A DNA stretch of 64,000 bases from an uncultured Paracoccaceae bacterium (GCA_947493335.1 CANLQO010000001.1:1612001-1676000); one strand, 5' to 3'; shown: positions 1-9,222, numbered from the stretch's first letter. Numbers and translations are program-made. Notes: generated by a model from the sequence alone, not told the origin.

Positions 1-834
1 CTGGCCGAAGCCGATGACACCAGTGCCGCTCATGTGCAGGCCAAGGTCGAGGCTTGCCTGGCACAAGGCATCACCACCATGGATCAGGCCGACATCTACG
101 GCGGCTATGAGGCCGAAGAGGTCTTTGGCGCCGCGCTGAAAGCCGCCCCTGCCCTGCGCGACCAGATCGAGATTGTGACCAAATGCGATATCGTGGCCCC
201 TGCCGGACGCTATTCGGACGCGCGGGTCAAATACTATGACACTTCGGCCGCGCATATCCGTGCCTCGGTCGACCATTCGTTGCGGTTGATGAACATCGAC
301 CGGATCGACATGCTATTGGTGCACCGCCCCGATCCCTTCATGGACCATCATGAAACAGGTGCCGCACTGGATGAGGCCGTGGCCTCGGGCAAGGTCCGCG
401 CGGTCGGCGTGTCGAACTTCAAGCTGCACGACTGGACGCTCCTGCAATCGGCGATGAAAACGCAACTCGCCACCAACCAGATTGAGCTTTCGGTCACCGC
501 ACATCAGGGCTTTACCAATGGCGATGTCGCCTATCTGCAGGAACGAGCCAAGCCGATCATGGCCTGGTCGCCCCTGGGTGGTGGCAGCCTTGTCACCGGT
601 GACGGGGATGCGGCTGTGCGCAGCGCCCTGACTGCTGTTGCACAAGACAACGATGTGGATCTGGGGGCTGTGGCCGTGGCCTGGCTTTTGGCGCATCCCG
701 CCAACATCCTGCCCGTCATGGGCACCAACAACATGAGCCGGATCAACGCCCTGTCAAACGCCCTGAAGGTCAAAATGGACCGCCAGACATGGTTTGAGAT
801 CTACACTGCAGCCCTCGGTCAGGAGGTGCCGTAA
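1..834 (+). CDS. Aldo/keto reductase, YdhF-like (5' end outside window)
   Basis: The reading frame is open from base 1, so the true start lies upstream of the window. The product is a (beta/alpha)8 NAD(P)H-dependent aldo/keto reductase that would reduce aldehydes or ketones in the cytosol. Visible family signatures are DQADIYGGYE (catalytic Asp and Tyr), VTKCDI (catalytic Lys), LLVHRPDPF (catalytic His) and VRAVGVSNF; late in the protein MAWSPLGGG and ILPVMGTNN form the cofactor-binding end. The pattern matches the E. coli YdhF subgroup. Its stop overlaps the ATG of the flavin reductase-like gene by one base, so the two are probably cotranscribed. The substrate cannot be read from the sequence. 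Confidence 0.9.
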   Translation: MAEADDTSAAHVQAKVEACLAQGITTMDQADIYGGYEAEEVFGAALKAAPALRDQIEIVTKCDIVAPAGRYSDARVKYYDTSAAHIRASVDHSLRLMNIDRIDMLLVHRPDPFMDHHETGAALDEAVASGKVRAVGVSNFKLHDWTLLQSAMKTQLATNQIELSVTAHQGFTNGDVAYLQERAKPIMAWSPLGGGSLVTGDGDAAVRSALTAVAQDNDVDLGAVAVAWLLAHPANILPVMGTNNMSRINALSNALKVKMDRQTWFEIYTAALGQEVP

Positions 835-1340
835 TGGACGCCGGAACCATCGCCACCTTTGATCCCGCCACCGACGCGGGCAGTTTTCGCGGCGCACTCG
901 GCACCTTTGTGACCGGTGTGACGGTTGTGACCACCGACAGCCCAGAAGGGCCGGTGGCGATTGTCGCCAACAGCTTTGCCAGCGTCTCACTTGATCCACC
1001 TCTGGTTCTGTGGTCGCCCGCAAAGGCCTCCAAACGGTTTGAGCATTTCGCAGGCTCGCGCCGCTTTGCGATCCATGTTCTGTCCGCCGACCAGCGCGAT
1101 ATCTGTGCGGCCATCGTCAAATCCAAAACCGCCATATCAGAGGTGCCCACCCACCTCAGCCATTGCGGCATGCCAATTATCGAAGGGGCACTGGCCACCT
1201 TCGAATGCAACCTGCACGCCACGCATGACGCGGGCGATCACGTCATCATCGTCGGCCTTGTCACCAAGGCCCATCACACCGTCGGCGACCCGCTCGTCTT
1301 TCACGCCGGCCAATACGGAAAGTTTCACACCACGCCCTAA
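834..1340 (+). CDS. Flavin reductase-like domain protein (HpaC/NTAB type)
   Basis: A 168-residue protein with the split-barrel FMN-binding fold of flavin reductases and small components of two-component monooxygenases. Typical landmarks are FRGALGTFVTGVTVVTT near residue 18, VANSFASVSLDPPLVL near 50, FAIHVLSADQ near 80 and the closing HAGQYGKF. It would use NAD(P)H to reduce flavin, or bind FMN in an oxidoreductase. The ATG shares its A with the upstream aldo/keto reductase stop codon, which points to translational coupling. No partner monooxygenase is visible nearby; the next genes form a TRAP transporter after a hairpin-rich gap, so any functional link with that transporter is inference. 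Confidence 0.85.
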   Translation: MDAGTIATFDPATDAGSFRGALGTFVTGVTVVTTDSPEGPVAIVANSFASVSLDPPLVLWSPAKASKRFEHFAGSRRFAIHVLSADQRDICAAIVKSKTAISEVPTHLSHCGMPIIEGALATFECNLHATHDAGDHVIIVGLVTKAHHTVGDPLVFHAGQYGKFHTTP

Positions 1341-1452
1341 GTCTTTCTTTTGAATAGAAATATGCCGGGGGTTTGGGGGCTGGCCCCAAAGAGAAGGCAA
1401 AGTTGGGGGGCTTGCCCCCGATTGAAAACAGCGTTTGGGGGCTGGCCCCAAA
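1341..1452 (+). repeat. Intergenic repeat: core element plus three G/C-rich hairpins
   Basis: Directly after the stop codon comes a core TCTTTCTTTTGAA followed by AAATATGCCGGGGG, closely matching the one after the stop at 35020. It is followed by two identical 20-bp palindromic units (1371-1390 and 1433-1452; arms TTTGGGGGC and GCCCCAAA) with a related hairpin between them near 1402-1420. Position just behind a stop codon suggests a terminator or mRNA-stabilising element at the boundary between the flavin reductase gene and the TRAP operon. Confidence 0.75.
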
Positions 1453-1507
1453 ACAAAGAATAAAGCGACCGCTTCAGCGGTCACCATATAACAGGGGAGG
1501 AGCCGCC

Positions 1508-2107
1508 ATGTCGGTCCTGTTTGGGGTCTTGTGGCCCTTGGAGAGGTTCAATACCGCCATACTTGCGGTGGGTCGCGTGATCTCGGTCATCGCGCTGGCC
1601 ATCATGGTCTGCTTTATTCTGGGACAGGTCTTCTTTCGCTACGTGCTTAACGATGCGCCCAACTGGACCGAGGAAGGCGCGCGGTTCGGCATGCTCTGGA
1701 TGACCGGCCTGATGGCGCCGATTGCTTACCGCATGGGCGGCTTTGTCGCCATCGACATGCTGGAACGCGCCCTGCCCCGCGCCCTTGCGGGCATCCTGTC
1801 GCTGGTGCTGATGGCGATCACCATGTGGGTGCTCTTCATCTTCTGGGAACGCGGTCTGAACAACCATATCGACACGCTCTCGGGCCGTGGCTGTTCCTCG
1901 ACCCTGCGATGGCCCTTCGGGATCGAGGTCGGCAAATGCGGTGATAAATTCCAGAACCGCTTTCAATACGCTTCGCTCTGGGTTGGGATCAATCTGCTGA
2001 TCCTGGTGAATATCGAACTTATCATTCGTCAGATCATCACGCTGGGGGGCGGCGGTGACCGCCTGACCTCTTTCACGTCTGACGAAGAAATCGCGGGGTC
2101 CTCCTGA
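1508..2107 (+). CDS. dctQ: TRAP transporter small permease (DctQ family)
   Basis: About 199 residues with four predicted membrane segments, the small membrane subunit of a tripartite ATP-independent periplasmic transporter that works with the M subunit and a periplasmic binding protein. The open frame runs upstream to 1373, but the ATG at 1508 follows a strong AGGGGAGG ribosome-binding site at the right distance, so I use it. Family features are FRYVLNDAPNWTEEGARF, which covers the first loop, and GFVAIDML. A polar insert with two Cys residues (around SGRGCSSTLRW and GKCGDKF) sits before the last helix and is longer than in plain DctQ proteins. The stop overlaps the next ATG. Confidence 0.88.
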   Translation: MSVLFGVLWPLERFNTAILAVGRVISVIALAIMVCFILGQVFFRYVLNDAPNWTEEGARFGMLWMTGLMAPIAYRMGGFVAIDMLERALPRALAGILSLVLMAITMWVLFIFWERGLNNHIDTLSGRGCSSTLRWPFGIEVGKCGDKFQNRFQYASLWVGINLLILVNIELIIRQIITLGGGGDRLTSFTSDEEIAGSS

Positions 2108-3588
2108 TGCTTTTGTGGTTCCTTCCGCTCTTTTTGATTCTCATCATGGTTGGCCTGCCGGTGGTCTTTGCGCTTTTGGCCTCGCCCATCGCGCTCATCC
2201 TGATGGAGGGCGACACACGCAACGTCGTCGCAGGCCTTTACCGCAACCTTTACAACGGCATGGACAGCTTTCCGCTGATGGCTTTGCCGTTCTTTATGCT
2301 CGCAGGCGAAGTCATGAACCGGGGCGGGATCACCGTCCGCCTTGTTGAATTCTCCCAAGCCTTCATGGGCCACCTGAGGGGGGGATTGGCGCACGTCAAT
2401 ATCCTCTCCTCCATTCTCTTTGCCGGTTTGTCCGGCTCTGCTGTGGCGGACACATCTGCGCTTGGATCGACGCTGATCCCGGCGATGGAAAAGAACGGCT
2501 ATACCCGCCGCTTCGCCGCCGCCATCACGGCCGCCTCTTCTGTCATCGGGCCAATCATCCCGCCTTCGGGCATCATGATTATCTATGCCTATGTCATGGG
2601 CGAAAGCGTCGCGGCACTCTTCCTTGCGGGCATCGTGCCGGGGATCATGGTCGGCGTCGGCCTGATGGTCATGGTCCGCCTTTTGGCTGACCGCTATGAC
2701 CTGCCCAAGGCTGAACGGATCGTGACCAAGAACCAGACGATCACGCCCGTGGAATTCTGGGTCAGCTTTGCCCTGCTGCGGCTTAACATCGGCGGGTTGA
2801 TCTGGTGGATTGGCTCGCAATTCCTGCCCGAAGGTCAGCCCATGGCTGGCTGGGCGCTGTTCCTTGCAGCGCTGTTGGCAGCGCATCTGATCCTGCTGCG
2901 CTACCGGAAAACTGCCGGGCATGATTTCCGCATGGTCGCCAAAAAGGCCGTGGCCCCATTGCAGACCCCGATCATCATTCTGGGCGGTATCCTTGCCGGT
3001 GTCATGACCCCGACAGAGGCATCGGCCGTCGCGGTGCTTTATGCGCTGATCGTGTCTTTCTTTGTGTTGCGCTCCATGAATGGTCGCGACCTGTGGGAGG
3101 TGCTGACCAAATCCGCCCTCTCGACCTCTGCGGTGCTTTTGCTGGTGGGGGCCGCGGTCAGTTTCAAGACCGTCGTGTCCCTGTCATATGCGCCGCAGAT
3201 CATGTCGGAATACATCCTGTCGCTGTCCGAGAACCCGTTGATCCTGCTGTTCCTCATCAACATCCTTCTGTTCATCGTGGGTATGTTCCTTGATGCGGGG
3301 CCTGCGATCATCATCCTGGGGCCGATCCTGGGGCCGATCTTTGTCGATCTCGGCGTCCACCCCGTCCATTTTGCCATCATCATGTCGGTGAACCTCACCG
3401 TCGGATTGGCGACCCCGCCCATGGGCCTTGTCCTTTTTGTCGCGAGTACCGTCTCGGGCGAAAAGGTCGAGACGATTGCCAAGGCAATCCTGCCCTTCCT
3501 CGCGGTCGAGATTTTCGTGATCTTTCTGATCACCTATGTCCCGGCCATTTCGATGACGATTCCGCGCTTGACGGGCTTCGTTCAATAA
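2107..3588 (+). CDS. dctM: TRAP transporter large permease (DctM family)
   Basis: The 493-residue large membrane subunit of the TRAP transporter, the sodium-coupled transport channel, with about 12-13 membrane segments. Landmarks include FPLMALPFFMLAGEVMNRGG near residue 55, the SGSAVADTSALGS signature near 110, GPIIPPSGIMIIY near 148, GVMTPTEASAVA and the C-terminal NLTVGLATPPMGLVL. The ATG overlaps the stop of the small permease gene, as is usual for stoichiometric membrane partners. Length and motif order are normal for the family. Confidence 0.93.
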   Translation: MLLWFLPLFLILIMVGLPVVFALLASPIALILMEGDTRNVVAGLYRNLYNGMDSFPLMALPFFMLAGEVMNRGGITVRLVEFSQAFMGHLRGGLAHVNILSSILFAGLSGSAVADTSALGSTLIPAMEKNGYTRRFAAAITAASSVIGPIIPPSGIMIIYAYVMGESVAALFLAGIVPGIMVGVGLMVMVRLLADRYDLPKAERIVTKNQTITPVEFWVSFALLRLNIGGLIWWIGSQFLPEGQPMAGWALFLAALLAAHLILLRYRKTAGHDFRMVAKKAVAPLQTPIIILGGILAGVMTPTEASAVAVLYALIVSFFVLRSMNGRDLWEVLTKSALSTSAVLLLVGAAVSFKTVVSLSYAPQIMSEYILSLSENPLILLFLINILLFIVGMFLDAGPAIIILGPILGPIFVDLGVHPVHFAIIMSVNLTVGLATPPMGLVLFVASTVSGEKVETIAKAILPFLAVEIFVIFLITYVPAISMTIPRLTGFVQ

Positions 3589-3632
3589 CGGGACTGTGGT
3601 CCCATAACCGACCAATGAACAGGGAGAGAAGA

Positions 3633-4691
3633 ATGCTCAAAGGTCTACTCAAAGGCGCGCTGGCCGCCACTTTGCTTGCGGGGTCCGCCATCACGGCAAC
3701 CGCGCAGGATTTCACCATCCGGGCCACCGCGAACTCCAACGAAAACGATGAGGACTATGACGGTCTGGTCGTCTTCAAGAACTACGTCGAAGCCGCCTCG
3801 AACGGGCGGATCGCTGTGGAACTTTTCATCGGCACGCAGCTTTGCGCCACCGGTGCAGAGTGTCTTGAAGGTGTGGCCGAAGGATCCATCGACGTCTACA
3901 TCTCCACCTCTGGCGGTGCAGCGGGCATCTTCCCTTATGTGCAGGTGCTTGACCTGCCCTATCTGATGGCCGACGACCGCGTGGCAGAGGCCGTGCTGAC
4001 CGGTGATTTCACCCGCAAGATGCGCGATATGGCGCTGGCGACCTCTGACGACAGCATCCGCCTGATGACCATCGGCAACACTGGCGGCTGGCGCAACTTT
4101 GCCAACACGCAGCGCCGTGTGGCGATGCCCTCCGACATGGAAGGTTTGAAGATCCGGACGGTTGTGGCCGACCTGCCGCAGGAACTTGTGCGCGCACTGG
4201 GTGCATCGCCCACACCGATCCCATGGCCAGAGCTTTTCACCAGCTTCCAGACCGGCGTTGTTGAAGGCTCCAAGAACGGCATCACCGACATCATGGGCAT
4301 GAAGTTCCCTGATGCAGGCCTGCAGTTCGTCACCCTTGATGGCCACGCCTACATGGGTGCGCTGTGGTGGATGTCGAACGCCAACTTCATGGCGATGCCA
4401 GAAGACCTGCGCAAGGTCGTCGTTGATGGCTTCAGCCAGCTGCAGCAGGCCACCTTTGCCTCGCCCAAGCGCAAGTCGATCGAAGCCTATGAAGCTTTCG
4501 TCGCCGGTGGTGGTGACCTCTACGTCCCAACCCCCGAAGAGAAAGCCGCATTCGCCGAGGCCGCTGCACCCGTGCAGGACTGGTTCCGCGCCAATGTCGA
4601 CGGCGGGGATGAAATCCTTGATGCGCTGATCGCAGCCGTGGCCGAAGCCGAAGGTGATCTGGCCGAGGACTACGCCAAAGACCTGAACTAA
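3633..4691 (+). CDS. dctP: TRAP transporter substrate-binding protein (DctP family)
   Basis: Periplasmic solute receptor of the TRAP system, about 352 residues. An in-frame ATG exists at 3615, but the ATG at 3633 has an AGGGAG ribosome-binding site about 7 bases upstream and gives a clean signal peptide (LKGALAATLLAGSAITATA, cleaved before QDFTIR). The mature protein has the DctP layout, including GFRNFAN-type sequence seen here as GNTGGWRNFANTQR, and DMEGLKIRTV, with the conserved Arg that pairs with a carboxylate ligand. The ligand is probably an organic acid, by family; which one is unknown. An intrinsic terminator follows 24 bases after the stop. Confidence 0.9.
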   Translation: MLKGLLKGALAATLLAGSAITATAQDFTIRATANSNENDEDYDGLVVFKNYVEAASNGRIAVELFIGTQLCATGAECLEGVAEGSIDVYISTSGGAAGIFPYVQVLDLPYLMADDRVAEAVLTGDFTRKMRDMALATSDDSIRLMTIGNTGGWRNFANTQRRVAMPSDMEGLKIRTVVADLPQELVRALGASPTPIPWPELFTSFQTGVVEGSKNGITDIMGMKFPDAGLQFVTLDGHAYMGALWWMSNANFMAMPEDLRKVVVDGFSQLQQATFASPKRKSIEAYEAFVAGGGDLYVPTPEEKAAFAEAAAPVQDWFRANVDGGDEILDALIAAVAEAEGDLAEDYAKDLN

Positions 4692-4714
4692 GCGCGACCC
4701 CGCGCGACGTTCGA

Positions 4715-4743
4715 AAGGGCCGTCCCCTAGGGCGGCCCTTTTG
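4715..4743 (+). terminator. Rho-independent terminator of TRAP operon
   Basis: An 8-bp stem AAGGGCCG / CGGCCCTT (4715-4722 with 4733-4740) with a TCCCCTAGGG loop that can extend the stem, ending in a short T run. It closes the TRAP operon and precedes the EamA gene. Confidence 0.85.
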
Positions 4744-4789
4744 CTTGGCAGTGATTGCACCCCGCGCCGCGCCGCCGTAGCGTGGCATC

Positions 4790-5722
4790 ATGCAAACAGA
4801 TCGCCCCTTCCTAGGCATCCTGCTGATGCTCGGCTTTTGCGTGCTGGCCCCACTGGGCGACAGCATCGCCAAGCTCTTGGGTGGTCAGGTGCCGCTTTTG
4901 GTGCTGCTGCTGGTGCGGTTCCTGTTGCAGGTGATCCTGCTCTTGCCGCTGGTCTGGTGGAGTGGGCTAAGCCTGCGGACACCGGGCCGGATTTTCGCCC
5001 TGACCTGGGCACGGTCCCTGCTGCACATCCTTGGCATTGGCCTGATGTTCTCGGCCCTGCGCTATCTGCCGCTGGCCGACGCGCTGGCGATTGCCTTTGT
5101 CATGCCCTTCATCATGCTGTTGCTGGGCCATCTGGTTCTGGGCGAGGAGGTCGGGCGCCACCGGATGATCGCCTGCGCCGTGGGCTTTGTCGGAACGCTT
5201 CTGGTGATCCAGCCCAATTTTGCCACCGTCGGCTGGCCCGCGCTTTTGCCGCTGGGGGTGGCGGTTGTCTTTGCGCTTTTCATGCTGGTCACGCGCCAGA
5301 TCGCCAAGGCGCTGGACCCGATCGCACTGCAAACGATCAGCGGCTTGCAAGCCTCTGTCATCCTGATCCCGGTGCTGGTGCTTTTTGGTCAGCTACCGCT
5401 GGTGCAGACCGCCCTGCCCACGACAGACATTCTTTTGCTGCTGTTCGTTTTGGGGGCGATTGGCACCATCGCGCATTTGTTGATGACGTGGAGCCTGCGC
5501 TTTGCCCCAGCGGCCACACTCGCGCCGATGCAGTACCTCGAAATTCCATTTGGCACGCTGATCGGCTGGCTCGTCTTTACCGAATTGCCCAATGGTCTCG
5601 CCGCGCTTGGCATTTGCATCACCATCGGTGCCGGGCTTTATATCATCGCCCGCGAACGACGTCTGTCACAGCATCCAGCGCCGTCAGCGGCACCGTCAAA
5701 AGCACAGGCCCCGAAGGCATAA
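4790..5722 (+). CDS. EamA/DMT-family membrane transporter
   Basis: A 310-residue protein with two EamA halves and about ten membrane segments, as in drug/metabolite exporters of the DMT superfamily. The first half carries LADALAIAFVMPFIMLLLGH and the second ATLAPMQYLEIPFGTLIGWL, the paired motifs of the family. It would export a small metabolite across the inner membrane; the substrate is unknown. The 3' end overlaps the convergent thiamine pyrophosphokinase gene by about 80 bases. No clear Shine-Dalgarno sequence is seen before the ATG at 4790. Confidence 0.88.
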   Translation: MQTDRPFLGILLMLGFCVLAPLGDSIAKLLGGQVPLLVLLLVRFLLQVILLLPLVWWSGLSLRTPGRIFALTWARSLLHILGIGLMFSALRYLPLADALAIAFVMPFIMLLLGHLVLGEEVGRHRMIACAVGFVGTLLVIQPNFATVGWPALLPLGVAVVFALFMLVTRQIAKALDPIALQTISGLQASVILIPVLVLFGQLPLVQTALPTTDILLLLFVLGAIGTIAHLLMTWSLRFAPAATLAPMQYLEIPFGTLIGWLVFTELPNGLAALGICITIGAGLYIIARERRLSQHPAPSAAPSKAQAPKA

Positions 5723-6302
5723 TCGTCACGTTTGTTGTGGCGACGGCATTGGACGAACTGATCGCGCCCGCGGGGTGCATCGCGGCGTCGCGCAGGTTCC
5801 ATTGCAGGCCCGTTGTCGTGACCGTCGCATCGTCCATCGGCAGCAAGGCCAACCGGGTCCCGGGGTCTAGCATCAATGTCACCGGTGCAGTCAAAAGCAC
5901 GACTGCGTCGTCTTCACTCAGCAAGATCACCGGCGCATCTGGATAACGCGCCAACGTGTTGAGCACGCTGAAGGTGTGATCAAGCCGCCCGCCCAGAAAC
6001 CCCGCCGCCAGGATCAGCGGTGCCTTCACGCGCTGCAGCACTTTCTCAAAATCTGTGGTATCCTCATCCGCGACAGGATGCAGAATATCGGCCAATGCGG
6101 CCCGCGCGGCATCCGACAGGCTATCAAGGTCGCCAATGACCGCAAGCGGTGTGATCCCCGCTGCCAGCGCCACATCCGCGCCCCCATCCGCAGCGACGCA
6201 AAGCGAGGTCCGACTTAGGCAAATGTTAAGAACAGTCGGCGACACATTGGCCCCACCCAGCAGCGTGAGAGGCGCTTTTTCATGCACAATCGGACTCAGC
6301 AT
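5643..6302 (-). CDS. thiN: Thiamine pyrophosphokinase
   Basis: A 219-residue enzyme that transfers pyrophosphate from ATP to thiamine to give thiamine diphosphate in the cytosol. Family motifs are clear: CVAADGGADVALAAGI near residue 35, VIGDLDSLSD near 56, DEDTTDFEKVL near 80, then GGRLDHTFSVLN near 123; the acidic residues in these bind Mg-ATP. Length is normal. Its last 80 bases run into the coding end of the convergent EamA gene. The upstream gap (6303-6441) shows no TPP riboswitch-like THI box, so no riboswitch is claimed. The start has no good ribosome-binding site; a GTG five codons downstream is an alternative. Confidence 0.88.
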   Translation of the reverse strand: MLSPIVHEKAPLTLLGGANVSPTVLNICLSRTSLCVAADGGADVALAAGITPLAVIGDLDSLSDAARAALADILHPVADEDTTDFEKVLQRVKAPLILAAGFLGGRLDHTFSVLNTLARYPDAPVILLSEDDAVVLLTAPVTLMLDPGTRLALLPMDDATVTTTGLQWNLRDAAMHPAGAISSSNAVATTNVTIMPSGPVLLTVPLTALDAVTDVVRGR

Positions 6303-6441
6303 CGTCTATTGTTCGCATTCTCGCGACAATTCTTATTCTCGTCACAAAATGATCCCGAAGTTATCATGAAGCCGTTCCCGGTTGAGAACCAATTGTTGGT
6401 AAACAAGGTCGCACTGGGCATGAGAGAAAGCGAGCAAAAAC

Positions 6442-8811
6442 ATGGTTGAGTCGAGCAAAATCCTCACCGTTTCATACGGCACTTTTTCGTGCACGTTGGA
6501 AGGATTTGAAGATTCCTTTTCCACAATGAAAGCAATTGCAGAGTATTTCCGCGATTTGGCGGCGGAAGACCGGTATTTTGGTGCAGAGCCGCCAACGCCG
6601 GACGCCGAAATGCTGAGCCGAATCGCAGAGCGTGAGATTGCACGCAAAGTGGATGCTCAGACCACGGAAGACGGGATACACCTGCGCGCCTCTGCTCCGG
6701 CGCTTGCGGTCGTTGAACCCGCCATGCCGCCCGAACCGCAGCGCCCCGCCGCAGCCCCTGATATGGCCGATCTGGCCGACATGGGCCAGCACGAGGCCGC
6801 AGCGGAAGCTGAGATCGATGACAGCGAGATTGAGGAAGCCGTCGATCAGGTCGCAGCGGCGGTCGAAGAGGATTTTGCAGAAGATGTGAGCGCCGAAGAT
6901 CAGACAGAAGCGGCAGAGGCCTTTTTTGCACAATCTGCACCAGAGGCGGACCCTGTCGCGGATGAAACTCCTGCCGCCCTGACGGAAGCCCCCGCGCATC
7001 CCGACCCCAGCAGTGTCGCCGCCAAGCTGCAGCGCATTCGCGCCGTGGTGGGACAGTCTGATGACACCGCCGAAGAGGCCTATGCCGAAGATATCGCCAT
7101 TGCTGACGACGATGATGACGCCGCGCAACAGATGGTCGCAGACCTCGTTGACGACGCTGTGGAAGAAGACACCGCCATCGACGACGGCATGATGTCTGAA
7201 GACGCGCCGCTGGCTGAAAGTGCGGACGCCTCATTTGAAGATGAGGCCGCAATCGAAGATGACGACGTCGCCATCGACACCGACGCGCAAGAGGCTGAAA
7301 TGACCGCCCCGGCGTCGGACGATGCGGCTGATGAAACGGTTGCAGAAGACGACATGGCCGATGACGCCATTGCCATGGCGTCGGATGTTGACATCAACCT
7401 CGACGACATCGCCTTTGACGACGAAGACGAGGCGGAAGACACCACCGAAGTGGCCTTTGCGTCGGACATCGCAGTGGATGACGTGACAGAGGACGATACC
7501 CCCGAAGCGCCCGCCGAAGCTGCGATATCTGCGCCTGATGATACCGATGCGCAAATCTCGGCCGTTCTGCGCAATCTTGAACGTGCTGGTGCAACGATCC
7601 CTGATGACGTGGAAATCACGCCCATTGCCGCCGACGACGCCGCAATGGACACCGACGCAGCTCTCCCTGAAAGCGATGACACCAACGAAATCGCCAAGGA
7701 ACAGGACGACGCCGAGGCGGCCAAGCCCACCCTGCGCGCGCGCATTCTGCGGGTGGCAAAGCGGGTCACACCTGCGGCCGAAACCAGCGACGACCAGTCA
7801 GAAGGCGTTGCCGAGGCCGAGGCGGAGACCGCTGAGGACGACAATGACCTGATGGCAGATGTCATGGCCGATATCGCCATGGCCGAAGAAGAAGATGCCA
7901 ATGCCGCGCTCGACCACGCCGCGCTGGACGGGGCGGACGACATTGCCCATTTTGATGACGTCGCATCCGACGATCTGCCTGCCGCGGACGAAGAGGATCT
8001 GCAGCGCGCGCTGAATGATGCCGCCGCAGAAGAAGTGGAAGAGGTCACAGCAGCGGTCGAAGACACCGCTGACGCCCAAGAGGCGCCAGCAGAAGACGAT
8101 GCCGAGGCGATCCAGCCACGCGCAGGACGTCATACGCTGCCTGACACCGACGACGCGGAAATGTCGCGGATCATGGAACAGGCGGATGAGGAATTGTCCA
8201 ACCCTGAAAGCAGCCGCCGCCGCGCCGCCATCGCACAGCTCAAGGCCGCCGTTGCCGCGACAGAGGCTGCCCGTCAGTTGGGCGAAGACAAATCCGACAA
8301 CGCCGCCGAACCCGAAGAGGCGTTCCGCGAAGACCTCAATCAGGTTGTGCGTCCGCGCCGTGCGTCCCGCCCGGCCAGCACCGAGGCGCGCAGCGAACGG
8401 CCGCGCCCTGCGCCCCTGAAACTTGTGGCGTCCCAGCGCGTTGATACCGGCGAAGCACTTGCGGCAGAAACCGCACCGGTGCAGCCGCGTCGGGTTGCGA
8501 TGACGTCGCCAGTGACTGAAACCGATGCCGACAGCTTTGCGGAATTCGCCGAAGAGATGGGTGCAGTTGATCTGCCTGATCTGCTTGAAGCAGCCGCCGC
8601 CTACACCGCCTATGTCGAAGGTGCGACCGAATTCTCGCGCCCGCAGATCATGAAAAAGGTGCAGGCAACGACCGACCAGACCTTCACCCGCGAAGACGGG
8701 TTGCGGTCCTTTGGCACGCTGCTGCGTCAGGGCCGGATTAACAAGGCAGGCAATGGCCGCTTTCAGGTCTCTGACCAGACCCGGTTCAAGCCGGAACAAA
8801 AAGCAGGCTGA
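6442..8811 (+). CDS. Long acidic low-complexity protein of unknown function
   Basis: A 789-residue protein in three parts. Residues 1-75 form an ordered N-terminal segment (ILTVSYGTFSCTLEGFED, MKAIAEYFRDLA). Residues about 80-640 are dominated by Asp, Glu and Ala with very few basic residues, and are probably disordered. The last 110 residues are ordered and more balanced, including LPDLLEAAAAYTAYVEG and SFGTLLRQGRINKAGNG. There is no signal peptide or membrane segment. I do not recognise a named family; the ordered ends suggest folded modules joined by a strongly negative linker. It is monocistronic, divergent from thiN and closed by a strong terminator. Confidence 0.7.
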   Translation: MVESSKILTVSYGTFSCTLEGFEDSFSTMKAIAEYFRDLAAEDRYFGAEPPTPDAEMLSRIAEREIARKVDAQTTEDGIHLRASAPALAVVEPAMPPEPQRPAAAPDMADLADMGQHEAAAEAEIDDSEIEEAVDQVAAAVEEDFAEDVSAEDQTEAAEAFFAQSAPEADPVADETPAALTEAPAHPDPSSVAAKLQRIRAVVGQSDDTAEEAYAEDIAIADDDDDAAQQMVADLVDDAVEEDTAIDDGMMSEDAPLAESADASFEDEAAIEDDDVAIDTDAQEAEMTAPASDDAADETVAEDDMADDAIAMASDVDINLDDIAFDDEDEAEDTTEVAFASDIAVDDVTEDDTPEAPAEAAISAPDDTDAQISAVLRNLERAGATIPDDVEITPIAADDAAMDTDAALPESDDTNEIAKEQDDAEAAKPTLRARILRVAKRVTPAAETSDDQSEGVAEAEAETAEDDNDLMADVMADIAMAEEEDANAALDHAALDGADDIAHFDDVASDDLPAADEEDLQRALNDAAAEEVEEVTAAVEDTADAQEAPAEDDAEAIQPRAGRHTLPDTDDAEMSRIMEQADEELSNPESSRRRAAIAQLKAAVAATEAARQLGEDKSDNAAEPEEAFREDLNQVVRPRRASRPASTEARSERPRPAPLKLVASQRVDTGEALAAETAPVQPRRVAMTSPVTETDADSFAEFAEEMGAVDLPDLLEAAAAYTAYVEGATEFSRPQIMKKVQATTDQTFTREDGLRSFGTLLRQGRINKAGNGRFQVSDQTRFKPEQKAG

Positions 8812-8840
8812 TCTGACGATCATCGGTCCGACTGCGACAT

Positions 8841-8867
8841 AGGGCGAAGGGAAACCTTCGCCCTTTG
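8841..8867 (+). terminator. Rho-independent terminator
   Basis: A perfect 10-bp stem (AGGGCGAAGG at 8841-8850, CCTTCGCCCT at 8855-8864) with a GAAA tetraloop and trailing T residues, 29 bases after the stop of the acidic protein gene. Confidence 0.9.
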
Positions 8868-8964
8868 CGCATGTGTGCCGCTTGCAAAACGCCAAGACGG
8901 CCGGGCACCATCACATCCCGCGCCAGACATGTCGTGCAGCCCCTATGGGGGCTGCGCCGCTGGA

Positions 8965-9222
8965 TCAGCCTTCGTCGTCGGGCGCGTCGGGGTCGGGTTG
9001 ACCAATGCCCTTGAAAAGGCCCCGAAACGGCAGGGTCCACAAGAACCCCAGACCAATGTAGATCGCCAGTTCCACCCAAAGCGACACCTTCTCGGTCGGG
9101 TCGGGGTAAAGCCAGTTGATCACCGAAACCACTGCGACAACATAGGTCGGCAGGCCCACCACCAGCACCACCAGCGCCCAGCGCTTGCGGGATTTGTAAG
9201 GAAGGCGGGACAGGTCAAACAT
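8965..9222 (-). CDS. Small membrane protein, DUF2842-like
   Basis: An 85-residue protein with two predicted membrane helices (RWALVVLVVGLPTYVVAVV and the SLWVELAIYIGLGFLWTLP region) and an acidic tail. The frame is open further upstream, but the ATG at 9222 is chosen because it overlaps the purA stop codon as TGATG, a standard translational-coupling arrangement. The sequence resembles alphaproteobacterial DUF2842 proteins, whose role is not established. Likely cotranscribed with purA. Confidence 0.75.
   Translation of the reverse strand: MFDLSRLPYKSRKRWALVVLVVGLPTYVVAVVSVINWLYPDPTEKVSLWVELAIYIGLGFLWTLPFRGLFKGIGQPDPDAPDDEG

Noticed and set aside
6303-6441. TPP riboswitch before thiN
   Set aside because: No THI-box-like conserved segments in the leader.
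7080-8066. 328-codon Ser/Ala-rich minus-strand frame
   Set aside because: It mirrors the GAC/GAA-rich acidic gene on the plus strand; its residue make-up is simply the complement of those codons.
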